Notes under the pieces: generated by a model | Told to the model about the DNA's origin: nothing | Databases searched by the model: none | The model's input: only the letters and a program-made list of their open reading frames with translations | In this document: positions 57,149 to 64,000 of the stretch, piece by piece | How the letters are laid out: each line of letters starts with the position of its first letter | Position numbering within the stretch: the stretch's first letter is position 1 | DNA from: BP-464 sp045805505 | GTDB taxonomy: Bacteria > Actinomycetota > Thermoleophilia > Solirubrobacterales > Solirubrobacteraceae | DNA length: 64,000 nucleotides | Assembly: GCA_045805505.1 (NCBI GenBank) | Contig: JBJMLA010000088.1 | Location: 41,922 to 105,921, forward strand | Direction of reading: 5' to 3' | Translations under genes and position numbers: made by a program

Positions 57149-58143
57149 GCTCAGAGAAGACGACGTTGCCGCCAGACCGCAACCTGGCGCTCGAACTCGT
57201 GCGCGTGACCGAGGCGGCGGCGCTGGCCTCGGCGCGCTGGATCGGCCGCGGCGACAAGATCGCCGCCGACCAGGCCGCGGTCGACGCGATGCGCCAGGTC
57301 CTCGACACCGTCGCGATGGACGGCCTGGTCGTCATCGGCGAGGGCGAGAAGGACGAGGCGCCCATGCTCTACAACGGCGAGCAGATCGGCAACGGCGAGC
57401 CGCCGCAGGTCGACATCGCCGTCGACCCGCTCGAGGGCACGACGCTGACCGCGAAGGGCATGCCCCGCGCCCTCGCCGTGATCGCGCTGTCCGAGCGCGG
57501 CTCGATGTTCGATCCCGGGCCGTGCGTCTACATGGAGAAGCTCGCCTCGGGTCCGCAGTTCGCCGACCTGCTCGACCTCGACCGGCCGATGCCCGAGACC
57601 CTCCGGCTCATCGCCGAGCGCAAGGGCACCGACATCGGCGACATCATGGTCATCGTCCTGGACCGCCCGCGCCACGAGGAGATGGTGGGAACGATCCGCG
57701 AGGCGGGCGCCCGCGTCCGCCTGATCTCCGACGGCGACGTGTCGGCGGCGCTGCTCGCCGCCTCGCCGCGCTCGACCGTCGACCTGCTGTGGGGCGTCGG
57801 CGGCACGCCCGAGGGCGTCATCTCCGCCGCCGCGATCAAGTGCATGGGCGGTCAGCACATCGGCCGGCTCTGGCCCCGCAACGACGAGGAGCGCACCGCC
57901 GCCCTCGGCGCGGGCTACGACCTCGACCGACAGCTGACAATGGACGACCTCGTCGCGTCCGACGACTGCTTCTTCAGCGCCACCGGCGTGACCGACGGCG
58001 ACGTGCTCGAGGGCGTGCACTTCCGATCGTCGGGCCAGGCGACCACCGAGTCCCTCGTCATGCGCGGCCGCTCGGGCACCATCCGCCGCGTCGCGGCGAC
58101 GCACGACCGCACCAAGCTGCGGGCCTTCGGCGTCGAGATCTAG
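57145..58143 (+). CDS. glpX: Fructose-1,6-bisphosphatase, class II
   Basis: A 332-residue GlpX-type bisphosphatase of gluconeogenesis. It has IGEGEKDEAPMLYNGE and VDPLEGTTLTAKGMPRALAV (metal Asp/Glu of the Li-sensitive phosphatase fold), plus LWGVGGTPEGVISAAA, WPRNDEER and DDCFFSATGVTDGDVLEGV. It hydrolyses fructose-1,6-bisphosphate to fructose-6-phosphate, and so feeds the Tal-Pgi and OPPP enzymes. GTG 57145 is chosen by the coupled overlap with the membrane protein stop. The repeat region begins right after its stop. Confidence 0.96.
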   Translation: MSSEKTTLPPDRNLALELVRVTEAAALASARWIGRGDKIAADQAAVDAMRQVLDTVAMDGLVVIGEGEKDEAPMLYNGEQIGNGEPPQVDIAVDPLEGTTLTAKGMPRALAVIALSERGSMFDPGPCVYMEKLASGPQFADLLDLDRPMPETLRLIAERKGTDIGDIMVIVLDRPRHEEMVGTIREAGARVRLISDGDVSAALLAASPRSTVDLLWGVGGTPEGVISAAAIKCMGGQHIGRLWPRNDEERTAALGAGYDLDRQLTMDDLVASDDCFFSATGVTDGDVLEGVHFRSSGQATTESLVMRGRSGTIRRVAATHDRTKLRAFGVEI

Positions 58144-58161
58144 CCGAGCGGCGGGGGTGCC

Positions 58162-58236
58162 CGCCGCGTCCGTGGTGAACGTCCCATCCATCCCGCTATT
58201 TCGGGAGGGAATGGACGTTCGGTGTGTCCGTGGCCC
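58162..58236. repeat. 75-bp repeat copy 1, containing a 44-bp hairpin (58177-58220)
   Basis: It matches 58314-58388 with only two differences (58200 T versus 58352 G, and 58231 T versus 58383 C). The hairpin has arms GAACGTCCCATCCATCCCG and CGGGAGGGAATGGACGTTC around loop CTATTT; 16 of 19 pairs match. The end octamers GAACGTCC/GGACGTTC are those of the copies at the DUF559 gene. Confidence 0.8.
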
Positions 58237-58313
58237 CACCAACGCACGGGCGGAACTCCGCGTCAGTGGTGGTGCGCGGCGCGGTGGATGGGCGGCGAGG
58301 GGGGAGAGGTCCT

Positions 58314-58388
58314 CGCCGCGTCCGTGGTGAACGTCCCATCCATCCCGCTATGTCGGGAGGGAATGGACGTTCGGTGTGTCCGCGGCCC
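58314..58388. repeat. 75-bp repeat copy 2, containing a 44-bp hairpin (58329-58372)
   Basis: Near-identical to copy 1 (two substitutions in 75 bp). Loop CTATGT. It lies at the centre of the nested inverted array. The near identity suggests recent duplication or gene conversion. Confidence 0.8.
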
Positions 58389-58482
58389 GCGTGGGGCGCG
58401 GCGAGCCCACACCCTCCCTCGCCGCCAGCGAACCGCGCCGCGCCGCGCCACCGACGCCCGCGCGGAGCGCCACCGTGGGAGT

Positions 58483-58526
58483 GAACGTCCATCGTCTCCC
58501 GACATGCGGGAGCGAAATGGACGTTC
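58483..58526. repeat. 44-bp hairpin copy 3
   Basis: Outer stem GAACGTCCAT/ATGGACGTTC (10 bp) and inner stem CTCCCG/CGGGAG (6 bp) around loop ACATG, with a small internal loop. The inner sequence differs from copies 1 and 2, but total length (44 bp) and ends are the same. It abuts, by 6 bp, the stop codon of the minus-strand gene at 58532. ATGGACGTTCGTGCC (58517-58531) is identical to the right edge of the DUF559 cassette. Confidence 0.75.
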
Positions 58527-58531
58527 GTGCC

Positions 58532-59203
58532 CTACACCGCCGTCGGCTGCTGGTGCTCGTCGCGCCGCGAGCGGTCCGTCGGCGTGGGGCGCCCGCCCGG
58601 GTCCGGGACGTCCTCGACGCGGGCGAAGCGGCCCACGCGGGACTGGGCCAGGTCGCGCTTGGCCAGCGAGCGCAGGAACCCGTGGGTGACCAGCACGTGG
58701 ATGCGCGACTGGGTGTTGGTGTAGAGCCAGCGGCCCAGCCGTGAGGCGATGGCGGGGTAGAAGTTCGCCACCTCGACCTCGACGTGCAGCCGGGACTTGC
58801 CGGGCTCATCGGCGGAGCAGCGGTGGACGTCGATCTCCAGGAAGCCGTTGCCGCCCCGGCCGGGCCGGGAGACGAGCACGCCCTTGTCGATCCGCCAGCG
58901 GACGATCCCGCGGTCCTCGTCCATCTCGTACTCCGGCGCCTGGAAGCTCAGGAGCACGAACGGGCGGAACAGCAGGCACACGAACCGGCCCTCGTCGGTG
59001 TACTTCACGCGGATCAGGCCCAGCGTCACGCGGGTCAGGAAGCGCCAGTAGGTCCGCGCGAGGTTCTCGAGCTGCCGCGGCGACCACAGCTCCTGGGCCT
59101 GCTCGTCGGCCATGACGAGGTCGGCGGCCTGGACGGACCGGACCGCGCCGTTGGCGTCCATGGTCGTCTCGTCGGCGAAGTTGACGATGCTCGCGCGCTC
59201 CAC
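58532..59203 (-). CDS. Conserved hypothetical protein
   Basis: A 223-residue protein not recognised with certainty. It has GVLVSRPGRGGNGFLEIDVHR (core VLVSRPGRGGNGFLEI), a mixed beta pattern (YTDEGRFVCLLFRPFVLLSFQ; YEMDEDRGIVRWRIDKGV) and a helix-rich end (ASRLGRWLYTNTQSRIHVLVT). The order suggests a START/SRPBCC-like or lipid-binding fold, but this is a guess. It follows the NAD(P)-binding gene by 11 bp on the same strand, in an operon with moeA, so it may help the oxidoreductase. GTG 59203 is the start used. Confidence 0.72.
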   Translation of the reverse strand: MERASIVNFADETTMDANGAVRSVQAADLVMADEQAQELWSPRQLENLARTYWRFLTRVTLGLIRVKYTDEGRFVCLLFRPFVLLSFQAPEYEMDEDRGIVRWRIDKGVLVSRPGRGGNGFLEIDVHRCSADEPGKSRLHVEVEVANFYPAIASRLGRWLYTNTQSRIHVLVTHGFLRSLAKRDLAQSRVGRFARVEDVPDPGGRPTPTDRSRRDEHQQPTAV

Positions 59204-59214
59204 GTCTCCAGAGG

Positions 59215-60084
59215 TTATGACGCGAGCGCCTCTCGCACGGCATCGTCGAAGCCCATGGGCGCGTCGTTGATGCCCGGCGGCGGCGGCTTGCGCACGAGCA
59301 TCTCGGCGGAGAGCCCGTGGACGAGCGGCACCGCGACGCCGCGATCGACGCCGCTGACCAGCACGACCCACAGGCTCGACAGCCCCGGCGTGAAGAACGG
59401 CACGCCGAACATCGGGCGCGGCCGGCGGCCGGACAGCAGCGCGTAGCGGCGCATCATCTGGCGGTAGGTCAGCACGTCGGAGCCGCCGAGCTGGACCTCC
59501 TCCGGCGGGTCCTCGAAGTCGGCGAGCGTGGCCAGGGTCGCCACGACGTCGCGGATGGCGACGGGCTGGGTCTTCGTGTCGACCCAGCGCGGGGCGATCA
59601 TCGCCGGCAGTCGCTCGACCAGCTTGCTCATGATCACGTAGGACTCGCTGCCCTTGCCGAGGACCATCGCGGCGCGGACGTAGACCAGTTGATCGACGTG
59701 ACGCCGCAGGATCTTGGCCACCTCGTGGCGGCTGCGCAGGTGCTCGGACGGCGCCTCCTCGCCCTCCAGGCCGCCCAGGTAGATCACCCGCGCGACGTGC
59801 CGCGCCGCCTTGCCGAAGGTGTGGGCGCCCTGGCGGTCGCGCTCGGCAAAGCCGCCGTCGCCACCCATCGAATGCACCAGGTAGTAGGCGACATCCACGC
59901 CGTCGAGCGCCGCGGCCAGCCCGTCGCCGCTGAGCACGTCGCCCTTGAACACCTCGACGCCCTCGGGCAGGTCGGCCTTGTCGGGGTTGCGGGCGAGCGC
60001 GCGAACCTCGTGGCCGCGCTCGAGCAGGACGGGGATGAGCTGGCCCCCGACGTAGCCCGTCGCGCCCGTGACGAGGACCCTCAC
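59215..60084 (-). CDS. NAD(P)-binding oxidoreductase (atypical SDR, NmrA/NDUFA9-like)
   Basis: A 289-residue atypical (extended) SDR. The loop VRVLVTGATGYVGGQLIPVLL at the N-terminus is a TGxxGxxG nucleotide site; PEGVEVFKGDVLSGDGL and YYLVHSMGGDG follow, with YVRAAMVLGKGSES (family signature around residue 145) and WVDTKTQPVAIRDVV. This is the pattern of quinone-reductase-like or NDUFA9-like proteins; the YxxxK catalytic pair is not seen. GTG 60084 overlaps the moeA stop by 4 bp (GTGA). The role is unknown. Confidence 0.85.
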   Translation of the reverse strand: MRVLVTGATGYVGGQLIPVLLERGHEVRALARNPDKADLPEGVEVFKGDVLSGDGLAAALDGVDVAYYLVHSMGGDGGFAERDRQGAHTFGKAARHVARVIYLGGLEGEEAPSEHLRSRHEVAKILRRHVDQLVYVRAAMVLGKGSESYVIMSKLVERLPAMIAPRWVDTKTQPVAIRDVVATLATLADFEDPPEEVQLGGSDVLTYRQMMRRYALLSGRRPRPMFGVPFFTPGLSSLWVVLVSGVDRGVAVPLVHGLSAEMLVRKPPPPGINDAPMGFDDAVREALAS

Positions 60085-61244
60085 AGGACCTCGAGCTCCA
60101 CGGTCGCGCCCGCCTCGAGCGTGCCCGACCCGCGCGGCACGATGGCCAGGCCGTCGGCGCCGAGCATCGACGACAGGACATGCGAGCCCTGCGGGCCGGT
60201 CGGGTGGACGCGGCCGTCCTCGTCGAGGCGCACGCGCACCGCCTCGTCGCGATCGGGGTGGCGGGCGATCGGCGAGCCGAGGGTCACGCGCCCGCGGGAG
60301 GCCGGCGCGGCTCCCTGGAGGGCGGCGAGGGCGGGGCGGGCGAAGAGGGCGAAGGTCACGAGAGCCGATACGGGGTTGCCGGGCAGGCCGATCACGAGCG
60401 TGTCGCCGCGCGTGCCGAACCATGTCGGCTTGCCCGGCCGTAGGGCTACCCGCCAGAACACCTCATCCACGCCGAGCTCCTCGAGCGCCGGCTTGACGTG
60501 GTCGTGCGGGCCCACCGAGACGCCGCCGGAGACCAGCAGCAGATCGGCGCCCTCGAGCGCGTCCCGGAGTGCGGCGACCGTGCGCTCGCGGTCGTCCGGT
60601 GCCCGCGTCGAGGCGACGACCTCGGCGCCCGCGATCTCCGCCAGCGCCTGCAGCGCGAGCGCGTTGGAGTCGTGGATCTGCCCCGGACCGAGTGGCGCGC
60701 CCGCGGGAACGAGCTCGTCGCCGGTCGCCACGATGGCCACGCGGGGGCGCCGCGCGACCATCAGCGCGCCGCGCCCGGCGCCGGCGGCCACGCCGAGCGC
60801 CGGGGGCGACAGCCGGGTTCCGGCGCGCAGCACGACCTCGCCCGCGCGCAGATCCTCGCCGGGCCGGCGCACGTGGTCGCCCGGGGCGATCGCGCCCTCC
60901 GCCGCGACGAGACCGCCGGTCGTCGTCACGCGCTCGACCGGCACGACCGCGTCGGCGCCGCCGGGAAGCGCGGCGCCGGTCGAGATCGTCACGGCCTGTC
61001 CCTCGGCGAGCGTCCCGGCGAACGGGGTTCCCGCCCGCGACTCCCCGACGACGGCGAACTCCGGGCCGCTTCCGCGCACCGCGTAGCCGTCCATGGCGCT
61101 GTTGGCGAACGGCGGGACGTCGTGCGCGGCGGCCACGTCCTCGGCCAGGACGCGGCCGTGCGCGGCGGCCAGCGCGACCTCCTCGGCCATGGGGGATCCG
61201 ACCTTCGCGAGGATCGCGGCGCGCGCCTCGTCTATCGAGAGCAT
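60081..61244 (-). CDS. moeA: Molybdopterin molybdotransferase MoeA
   Basis: A 387-residue MoeA-type enzyme that inserts molybdate into adenylated molybdopterin. Domains in order: linker/dimer region with FANSAMDGYAVRG, domain III with VAIVATGDELVPAG and QIHDSNALALQAL, the catalytic VSGGVSVGPHDHVKPALEELG region and GLPGNPVSALVTF, and a C-terminal beta-barrel domain. ATG 61244 is used. It is the first gene of a three-gene minus-strand operon with the SDR and the hypothetical protein. No other molybdenum-cofactor gene is in the window. Confidence 0.94.
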   Translation of the reverse strand: MLSIDEARAAILAKVGSPMAEEVALAAAHGRVLAEDVAAAHDVPPFANSAMDGYAVRGSGPEFAVVGESRAGTPFAGTLAEGQAVTISTGAALPGGADAVVPVERVTTTGGLVAAEGAIAPGDHVRRPGEDLRAGEVVLRAGTRLSPPALGVAAGAGRGALMVARRPRVAIVATGDELVPAGAPLGPGQIHDSNALALQALAEIAGAEVVASTRAPDDRERTVAALRDALEGADLLLVSGGVSVGPHDHVKPALEELGVDEVFWRVALRPGKPTWFGTRGDTLVIGLPGNPVSALVTFALFARPALAALQGAAPASRGRVTLGSPIARHPDRDEAVRVRLDEDGRVHPTGPQGSHVLSSMLGADGLAIVPRGSGTLEAGATVELEVL

Positions 61245-61293
61245 CGGATGATTCTGCCCATCCGTCTGCCAATGCTGGTTTCCTACCCGCTCA

Positions 61294-62373
61294 GTGGACC
61301 CTCTCGCGCCCGAGCCACGACGGCCTCGGCCGGTCGCCGGCCTGCCTGTGCTCGATGCGCAGGCGGTCGCCAAGGCCTGGCTGATCGAGCTGATCGCCGG
61401 GTCGACGCTCGAGGACGCCGTGGCGCTGCCGACGGCCGAGCTCGCCCGCGAAGGCCCCGGTCTGGCGGCCGCCGTGCTCGCCGCGCTCGCCGACGACACC
61501 GCGCTGATGCGCCTCGCTCCCGGCGGCAACCTCGCCTGGCTCTCCGCCCGCTCCGCGTCGTTCACCGGTTCGGCCGGCGCCGCGGCCGCCGTCCGCGCCG
61601 CCGAGGCGCTGCGGCGCGCGACGCAGTCCGCGATCCTCACCGAGGCGCGTCTCGACGCCGTCACGACCGCCGAGCTCGCCGACCGGCTCGCCCACGTCTG
61701 CGCGGTCGTCGCCGAGGCCGCCGCCGCGGAGAGCTTCGTGCCCGAGGCGGCCGCGGCGCCGGCCGCCGAGCCGCCGGAGGCCGAGCCCGCGCGCGGGCTC
61801 GATCACCTCTTCCCGCCGTCGGTCGAACGCGACGACCCGCGCCCGGCGCGCATCGAGGAGCCCACGGCCGAGGTCGTCGAGCTGCACCGCGGCGGCGCCG
61901 ACGCGCTGCGTGAGCGCCACGAGCGCCGCGCGGAGCAGGGCTCGCTGGATGCCTCGGTCGAGCGCCGTCTCGAGCGCCACGCCCACGACGGCAGCCCCTT
62001 CGCCCTGCTGGCCGTGGAGGCCGACGGCGTCGAGCGCCTGCTGGCGGCCCAGGAGGCCGGCGAGATCGATCAGCTACTCGAGGCCCTCGAGCGCGCGCTC
62101 GCCGCCGAGCTGCGCCCGGCCGACCAGCTCCTGCGCGACGCGCCCGGCCGCTACTGGGTCACCGCACCGGACACGGGGCCGGCCGTCGGCCGGCTCCTGG
62201 CCGAGCGCCTCGCCGAGGCGGCCACCGCGGCCGCGTCGCATCGGGGCGTCCCGCTGACGGTCTCGATCGGCGTGGCGACCTGCCCGGAGGACGGCGACGA
62301 GGCGACCGCGCTGTCGGGCAAGGCCGACCGTGCGCTGTTCCAGGCCCGCGCTGCGGGCACCCCCGTGGCCTAG
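61294..62373 (+). CDS. Degenerate GGDEF-domain protein
   Basis: A 359-residue cytoplasmic protein. The N-terminal half (about 25-150) is Ala/Leu-rich and helical; a Pro/Glu-rich linker follows (150-200). From about 225 there is a GGDEF-like fold: RRLERHAHDGSPFALLAVEADG, LRPADQLLRDAPGRYWVTA and VPLTVSIGVATCPEDGDEA, ending with KADRALFQARAAG. The GGDEF loop is replaced by APGRY and the usual metal Asp is lost, so cyclase activity is unlikely. It may bind c-di-GMP or act as a scaffold. The start is GTG 61294, divergent from moeA. Confidence 0.75.
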   Translation: MDPLAPEPRRPRPVAGLPVLDAQAVAKAWLIELIAGSTLEDAVALPTAELAREGPGLAAAVLAALADDTALMRLAPGGNLAWLSARSASFTGSAGAAAAVRAAEALRRATQSAILTEARLDAVTTAELADRLAHVCAVVAEAAAAESFVPEAAAAPAAEPPEAEPARGLDHLFPPSVERDDPRPARIEEPTAEVVELHRGGADALRERHERRAEQGSLDASVERRLERHAHDGSPFALLAVEADGVERLLAAQEAGEIDQLLEALERALAAELRPADQLLRDAPGRYWVTAPDTGPAVGRLLAERLAEAATAAASHRGVPLTVSIGVATCPEDGDEATALSGKADRALFQARAAGTPVA

Positions 62374-62378
62374 CGCGC

Positions 62379-63029
62379 TCAGCGCCGGCGCAACGAGACC
62401 GCGCCGACCGTGCCCTTGCCGGTGGCGGTGAAGCCGAGCGCGTCGGAGGCGGCGGTCGTCAGGTCCCAGCTGATGCCCTTGCCGAACGGCCCGCGATCGA
62501 CGACCGGGACGGTGACCGTCCGGCCGCGGTACAGGAACGACACCTTGGTGCCGCAGGGCAGCGTCTTGTGCGCCACGCCCATGAGGTGCTTGCTCAGCGT
62601 CTGCCCGCAGGCCGTCTTGTGCCCGTAGAGGCCGCGGCCGAACCAGGTGGCCACGGCGGGCTGATAGATCGTCACGCGCACGGCGTCCTCGACGGCCGAG
62701 GCACGAACGCTCGTCTGGCCCGCCGGGACCGCGCGCATCTCGAAGACGCCGATGTGGCGGCTGCGCCAGCGGGCCACGTACGCGCCCTGCGCGTCGGCGA
62801 CCGCCTCCGACACCGTGGTCCAGGCGCCGTCGTCGAGCTGCTGCAGCGCGATCTGCGTGCCGGGGCGCGCCGTGCCCTTGAAGCTCAGCGCGTGGCCGAC
62901 CATCGCGTGACGCGCGGCCGGGGCGGCCGCGTCGAACTGCGTCCCGCCCGAGTCGGCGGCGACGGCGAGCGTCGACCCCGTGGCAAGCACGGTCACGAAC
63001 GTCGCAGCGATGCGCGTGGAAAAGCTCAT
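62379..63029 (-). CDS. Secreted RlpA-like double-psi beta-barrel protein
   Basis: A 216-residue exported protein: signal peptide (about 1-24, ending AVAA), an Ig-like/beta region (about 35-120: GHALSFKGTARPGTQIAL, DAQGAYVARW) and a C-terminal DPBB (RlpA-like) domain (about 128-205) with ATWFGRGLYGHKTACGQ, THKTLPCGTKVSFLY-like pattern (AHKTLPCGTKVSF) and VPVVDRGPFGKG containing the catalytic-type Asp. RlpA-type domains bind or cut glycan strands. A c-di-AMP riboswitch lies in its leader, as for the NlpC/P60 gene, so both wall enzymes respond to the same messenger. Convergent with the GGDEF gene. Confidence 0.88.
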   Translation of the reverse strand: MSFSTRIAATFVTVLATGSTLAVAADSGGTQFDAAAPAARHAMVGHALSFKGTARPGTQIALQQLDDGAWTTVSEAVADAQGAYVARWRSRHIGVFEMRAVPAGQTSVRASAVEDAVRVTIYQPAVATWFGRGLYGHKTACGQTLSKHLMGVAHKTLPCGTKVSFLYRGRTVTVPVVDRGPFGKGISWDLTTAASDALGFTATGKGTVGAVSLRRR

Positions 63030-63043
63030 TGTCGTCTTCGTCT

Positions 63044-63195
63044 GACGCCTACGAGGTGAGCTGACGGGCTCGCGCGAGTGACGATTGCGCTACCGGGCTC
63101 CGGGCCCGGATTCGCCCCAGCGGATCGACCGTCGATCCGCAGTGGTTCCCCCGTCCTCGGCGTGCGGACACGCAGAGGTTCGGCTGTGACGGCCG
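63044..63195 (-). promoter_or_regulatory. c-di-AMP (ydaO/yuaA) riboswitch
   Basis: On the minus strand, 15 nt before the ATG at 63029, the leader has the ydaO blocks: GGACGGGGGAACCACT (complement of 63141-63156), TGGGGCGAATCC (complement of 63108-63119), the CCGGGCC/GGAGCCCGG stem, and GCGCGAGCCCGTCAGCTCA with CCTCGTAGGCG (63045-63074). They are in the same order and spacing as in the switch at 7464-7625. The closeness to the start codon suggests control of ribosome access. Confidence 0.9.
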
Positions 63196-63232
63196 GGATG
63201 CTAGCGAACTTATGGCAACCTGCGCGCCGGGG

Positions 63233-63613
63233 TCAGCGGCCGAGGCGGCCGAGCGCGCCGCGCAGGGCCTGCTTGCCCACCGCGGCACCGATCTGGGCCA
63301 GCTCGCCCGCCGCCTGGATGGCGGTGCCGACGAGCTCGACACCCGAGGGTGCCGGACGATCCTGGGTGTCCTCCGGAGGCGCGAAGCCGGCGGGCGGGAT
63401 GCTCGGGGCCACGGCCTCGATCCGCGGCTTGGCCGGCGCGCGCTTGCGCGGCGCGGGCTTCTTGGCGGCCGGCTTGGCCGCGGGCTTCGCGGCCGCCTTC
63501 GCGGGCGCGGCCGCGCCGGGGGCGGCGCGCTTGGCGCTGCGGCGCTGCGGGCGGGTTCGCGGCAGGCTCGACAGCACGTCGGGCTTCTCGTCGTCGGGGG
63601 CCATCGGTCGCAT
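63233..63613 (-). CDS. Lys/Ala/Pro-rich (histone H1-like) hypothetical protein
   Basis: A 126-residue basic protein. Its centre (about 20-60) is a low-complexity repeat of A-K-P units (KAAAKPAAKPAAKKPAPRKR) like H1-type tails of bacterial nucleoid proteins such as the HupB or Hc1/Hc2 families. The acidic start (MAPDDEKPD) and a helical C-terminus (GTAIQAAGELAQIGAAVGKQ) complete it. It may bind DNA or RNA by charge; no fold is assigned. ATG 63604 is also a possible start. It is divergent from the sigma factor gene, with a 163-bp gap that probably holds both promoters. Confidence 0.65.
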   Translation of the reverse strand: MRPMAPDDEKPDVLSSLPRTRPQRRSAKRAAPGAAAPAKAAAKPAAKPAAKKPAPRKRAPAKPRIEAVAPSIPPAGFAPPEDTQDRPAPSGVELVGTAIQAAGELAQIGAAVGKQALRGALGRLGR

Positions 63614-63776
63614 TGTTGCGGATGCGGCGGCCCGGGGCTCAAGCGCCGCGAGATCGCGCCCGATGACAGGGAGTGAGACGCGTTGAGCGAAAGGTTTGGC
63701 GCGCCCGGACGTTCTGGGAACGGGTGCCTCAGGCCCTAGACTCAGCGCGCACGCCCACCGAGGACCGAGGTCGTCA

Positions 63777-64000
63777 ATGTCTGTACTGGATCTTCAAGAA
63801 CTCGACGAGATCAAGGGGCTGCTCGCCAAGGGCAAGCTCGTTGGCGTCCTGACCTTCGGAGAGATCGCCAAGGCGGTCTCCGAGCTCGACCTCGACGAGG
63901 CCGACGTCGAGGAACTGCACCAGTTCTTCGAGAAGTCCGAGATCGAGCTCGTCGAGGAAGATCACGCGACGGAGTCCGATTCGGCGAAGGTCGAGCGCGC
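63777..64000 (+). CDS. rpoD: Primary RNA polymerase sigma factor, N-terminal part (runs off the window)
   Basis: An open frame from ATG 63777 to the window edge (74 codons) with no stop. It starts MSVLDLQELDEIKGLLAKGK, then VLTFGEIAKAVSELDLDEAD, ending with an acidic stretch EEDHATESDSAK. This is the pattern of sigma region 1.1 of RpoD/SigA (GEIAKAVSELDLDEADVEEL), where a small acidic helical module guards the DNA channel before the core regions. Because it runs off the edge, regions 2-4 are not visible. A GAGGTCG ribosome site precedes it. Confidence 0.8.
   Translation, partial: MSVLDLQELDEIKGLLAKGKLVGVLTFGEIAKAVSELDLDEADVEELHQFFEKSEIELVEEDHATESDSAKVER

Larger units (their letters stand above)
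58144..58531. repeat. 388-bp gene-free region with three 44-bp hairpins in a nested inverted array
   Basis: This convergent gap between glpX and the gene at 58532 holds no gene. It contains hairpin copies at 58177-58220, 58329-58372 and 58483-58526 (starts 152 and 154 bp apart). The segments between copies 1 and 2 and between 2 and 3 are approximate reverse complements of each other (for example GGCGGCGAGGGGGG at 58291 versus CCCTCCCTCGCCGCC at 58412), so the array is an imperfect long palindrome centred near 58350. The mosaic resembles bacterial interspersed (BIME-like) arrays. Short open frames in it are artefacts of repetition. Confidence 0.75.

Noticed and set aside
58196..58505. Short open frames on both strands inside the repeat region
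   Set aside because: They arise from repeated GC-rich sequence, contain no recognised domain and lack plausible ribosome sites.
58162..58526. CRISPR array
   Set aside because: The repeat-to-repeat spacing is 152-154 bp, the repeats are full palindromes with loops, the spacers are inverted copies of each other, and there are no cas genes.

Overview
High-GC chromosomal DNA with dense, mostly housekeeping genes, many 1-4 bp ATGA/GTGA gene overlaps and frequent GTG/TTG starts. OpcA, a transaldolase-glucose-6-phosphate isomerase fusion, a DUF6458-type small membrane protein, an LLM (F420-type) oxidoreductase and ydaO riboswitches ahead of cell-wall genes indicate an actinobacterium. I infer a member of Thermoleophilia/Solirubrobacterales, from gene content only. 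No rRNA, tRNA, phage, insertion sequence or CRISPR array was seen.

Layout. 1-9.2 kb: end of a secreted-protein gene, a HARP/SNF2-type helicase, alpha-glucan phosphorylase, a TetR/YceI/flavin-reductase locus with paired operators, an M20 peptidase, a c-di-AMP riboswitch with an NlpC/P60 hydrolase, and a LOG-family protein. 9.2-16.3 kb: a PLD protein and a signalling block (pseudo-receiver, OmpR-type regulator, two single-domain receivers, CHASE3/HAMP histidine kinase), then a polyprenyl-phosphate sugar transferase. 16.3-33.5 kb: lipid and acyl-CoA genes (acyl-CoA ligase, carboxyltransferase, acyl-CoA dehydrogenase, thiolase, WS/DGAT) mixed with cold-shock, cupin, rhodanese, GNAT, MBL/PAS and GH36-type genes, and one DUF559 endonuclease-like gene bracketed by 44-bp hairpins. 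33.4-41 kb: a copper locus (CopC-CopD and a multicopper oxidase), an SDR and a secreted metallophosphoesterase. 41-52.7 kb: one ten-gene operon for glucose entry and the oxidative pentose phosphate pathway. 52.7-64 kb: ECF sigma/anti-sigma pair, SDR, lipoproteins, LLM oxidoreductase, glpX, a 388-bp repeat region, moeA operon, degenerate GGDEF protein, a second c-di-AMP riboswitch with an RlpA-like protein, and the 5' end of a primary sigma factor gene.

How the genes work together. GlgP and the GH15 enzyme release glucose-1-phosphate and glucose from glucans or trehalose. ROK kinase, Zwf/OpcA, Pgl, Gnd, RpiB and Tal-Pgi then carry the hexose through NAD(P)H-forming reactions, and GlpX supports the return path. 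Two cell-wall remodelling genes share c-di-AMP control, linking wall turnover to osmotic/turgor signalling.

The most unusual signal is a family of 44-bp hairpins with GAACGTCC...GGACGTTC ends. Two copies bracket, and overlap the start and stop codons of, the DUF559/AbiEi-like gene (24766-25688). Three orphan copies form a nested, partly inverted array at 58162-58526. This looks like a repeat family tied to a single-gene nuclease cassette. A second, unrelated palindromic family (GGGTCAGACCC core) occurs at 99-130 and 40975-41063.
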